Assembly: GCA_021775525.1 (NCBI GenBank)
Contig: JAJFHQ010000027.1
Span: forward strand, 1 to 64,000
Origin: Hyphomicrobiales bacterium
GTDB lineage: Bacteria; Pseudomonadota; Alphaproteobacteria; Rhizobiales; Methyloligellaceae
Direction: 5' to 3'
Length of the DNA stretch: 64,000 bases
The notes beneath the pieces were generated by a model that saw only the letters and a list, made by a program, of their open reading frames with translations, was not told the DNA's origin and made no database searches. A program made the position numbers and the translations under genes. Shown here in pieces: positions 63,029-64,000 of this stretch (the stretch's first letter is position 1; every line of letters begins with the position of its first letter).

Positions 63029-64000
63029 CTACTCCGCAGCTGCGGGTCTGACGCCTACACGAGCGGGTTTGGGGGCGCCGACCCTCAATCGCCTGTCAGT
63101 CAATGACATCAACCCGCCGAAGAACATGATCAGCGTGCCAATCCAGATGAACCTCACCAGCGGATTGAAATAGAGCCGGAAGGCAAAAGCGCCATCTTTA
63201 AGCTCATCACCTAAAACGGAATAGAGATCACCTGTCCAAGCGGCATGAATGCCGGCCTCGGTCGTTGCTGTCTTGGGCGCGACGTAAAGGCGCTTGGAGG
63301 GAAACAGGCGGGTCACTTCCTCACCGCCACGACTTACAACAAGTAAAGCGATTTGCTCACTGTAATTGGCCCCCTTGTGAGGCTCGACACCCATATATTT
63401 CAATTCATAGCCGGCGATCGAAGCGCTCTGCCCCGGTTTCAGGGACAAAATTTTCTCACTCTGCCATGTTGTTGTGGCAACAATACCAAGCACCATTACG
63501 CCGATGCCTATATGGGCGGTTGTCGTGCCATAAGCCGCCCGGGGAAGATTGCGTAAGCGGCGGAAAACCTCATCCCAAGGAGCCTTGAACATCTTCACCC
63601 GGAAGGCAATTTCCGACAGGGCACCCGCAATTACCCAGATCCCCAATCCAAGGCCCAGCGGGGCGAGCCAGGGCCCAGACCCTGAGAACGCATAGGCAGC
63701 GATAATGACCAGCATGGTGACTATCGCTGCAACCGACAGACGCTGCGAAGCGCCCAGAATATCCCCGCGTTTCCATGCCAGGAACGGCCCAAAGGGCATG
63801 GCAATCAGAAGTGGCACCATCAATGGTCCAAAAGTGGCGTTGAAGAAGGGAGGACCGACGGAAATTTTAGCGCCTGTCACCGCCTCAAGTGCCATTGGGT
63901 AAAGTGTTCCAATAAACACAGCAGCACACGCCGTGGAGATCAGCAGATTATTGAGCACCAAAGCCCCTTCCCGGCTGACCGGCGCAAAGATGCCACCCTG
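63029..64000 (-). CDS. ccmF: Haem lyase subunit CcmF, C-terminal part (5' end outside window)
   Basis: The frame is open to the right edge (324 codons in the window) and continues beyond it. The visible part has the CcmF segment SREGALVLNNLLISTACAA, a run of membrane helices, PRAAYGTTTAHIGIGVMVLG, and a periplasmic loop with ITTTWQSE-like residues before the last helix, IWIGTLIMFFGGLMSLTDRR. CcmF attaches haem to apocytochromes together with CcmH. The tryptophan-rich WWD signature lies outside the window. The window has at least three c-type cytochromes that need this system. Confidence 0.92.
   Translation of the reverse strand, partial: QGGIFAPVSREGALVLNNLLISTACAAVFIGTLYPMALEAVTGAKISVGPPFFNATFGPLMVPLLIAMPFGPFLAWKRGDILGASQRLSVAAIVTMLVIIAAYAFSGSGPWLAPLGLGLGIWVIAGALSEIAFRVKMFKAPWDEVFRRLRNLPRAAYGTTTAHIGIGVMVLGIVATTTWQSEKILSLKPGQSASIAGYELKYMGVEPHKGANYSEQIALLVVSRGGEEVTRLFPSKRLYVAPKTATTEAGIHAAWTGDLYSVLGDELKDGAFAFRLYFNPLVRFIWIGTLIMFFGGLMSLTDRRLRVGAPKPARVGVRPAAAE

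Noticed and set aside
1-64000. CRISPR arrays, tRNA or rRNA genes, insertion sequences, prophage
   Set aside because: I saw no spaced direct repeats, no cloverleaf-like sequence with the usual TTCGA arm, no transposase or integrase, and no phage genes.

Overview
The window reads as about 64 kb of chromosome from an alphaproteobacterium, most likely a member of Hyphomicrobiales (Rhizobiales) or a close relative. Three things point that way: the gene order glnE, OmpR-type kinase and regulator, degP, ccmH, ccmF at the right end; two PleC/DivJ-type histidine kinases; and an arsenic operon that uses an aquaporin instead of an arsenite pump, as described in Sinorhizobium meliloti. Base composition is moderately GC-rich and even. 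I see no tRNA, rRNA, insertion sequence, prophage or CRISPR array. Both ends cut through genes: a patatin-like protein on the left and ccmF on the right.

Layout. 1-4.1 kb: end of a patatin-like gene, then a leftward operon of thiolase, PrpF-type isomerase, class III CoA-transferase and a 39-residue membrane protein. 4.3-9.8 kb: a sulfur block with a c-type cytochrome, a TusA-like carrier and a three-subunit cytoplasmic-facing molybdoenzyme that matches SoeABC sulfite dehydrogenase. 9.8-15.9 kb: a leftward run of exported proteins, namely a glycine-zipper/peptidoglycan-binding-like protein, a cytochrome c', a dihaem cytochrome c and two caspase-fold proteins that both lack catalytic residues. 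16.2-26.7 kb: a ThDP enzyme, an ECF sigma factor overlapping a membrane VWA protein, CreA, a DapA-like aldolase with a nu-class GST, an AEC transporter, a 2OG-Fe(II) oxygenase and a cyclopropane-fatty-acid-synthase-like enzyme. 26.8-28.4 kb: arsR-arsC-aqpS. 28.4-33.5 kb: an AceE/MdeB-like 2-oxoacid dehydrogenase facing an Lrp regulator, followed by a hydroxyisobutyrate-dehydrogenase-like gene, a PaaI thioesterase and a second Lrp gene.

33.5-38.1 kb: a UDG-family protein, a GST, a nuclease gene broken by an in-frame amber codon, and a glycine-betaine-type ABC transporter. 38.3-46.9 kb: a six-TM histidine kinase, two tandem membrane-anchored retropepsin-like proteases, a phosphohexomutase, DUF2062, MFS and TauE/SafE membrane proteins, and DusA. 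47.1-54.2 kb: aminopeptidase N, a PleC-like kinase, and an ECF sigma / anti-sigma / periplasmic metal-sensor trio. 54.3-64 kb: glnE, an envelope-type two-component pair, DegP, an alpha/beta-hydrolase-OsmC fusion, CcmH and CcmF.

Together the genes suggest an aerobic heterotroph that oxidises sulfite (SoeABC, perhaps with TauE/SafE), builds many c-type cytochromes (the Ccm genes lie in the same window), and invests in envelope stress sensing. The least explained part is the run of exported haem and pseudo-caspase proteins at 9.8-15.9 kb, which is my main candidate for an undescribed system. No function for it can be read from the sequence alone.
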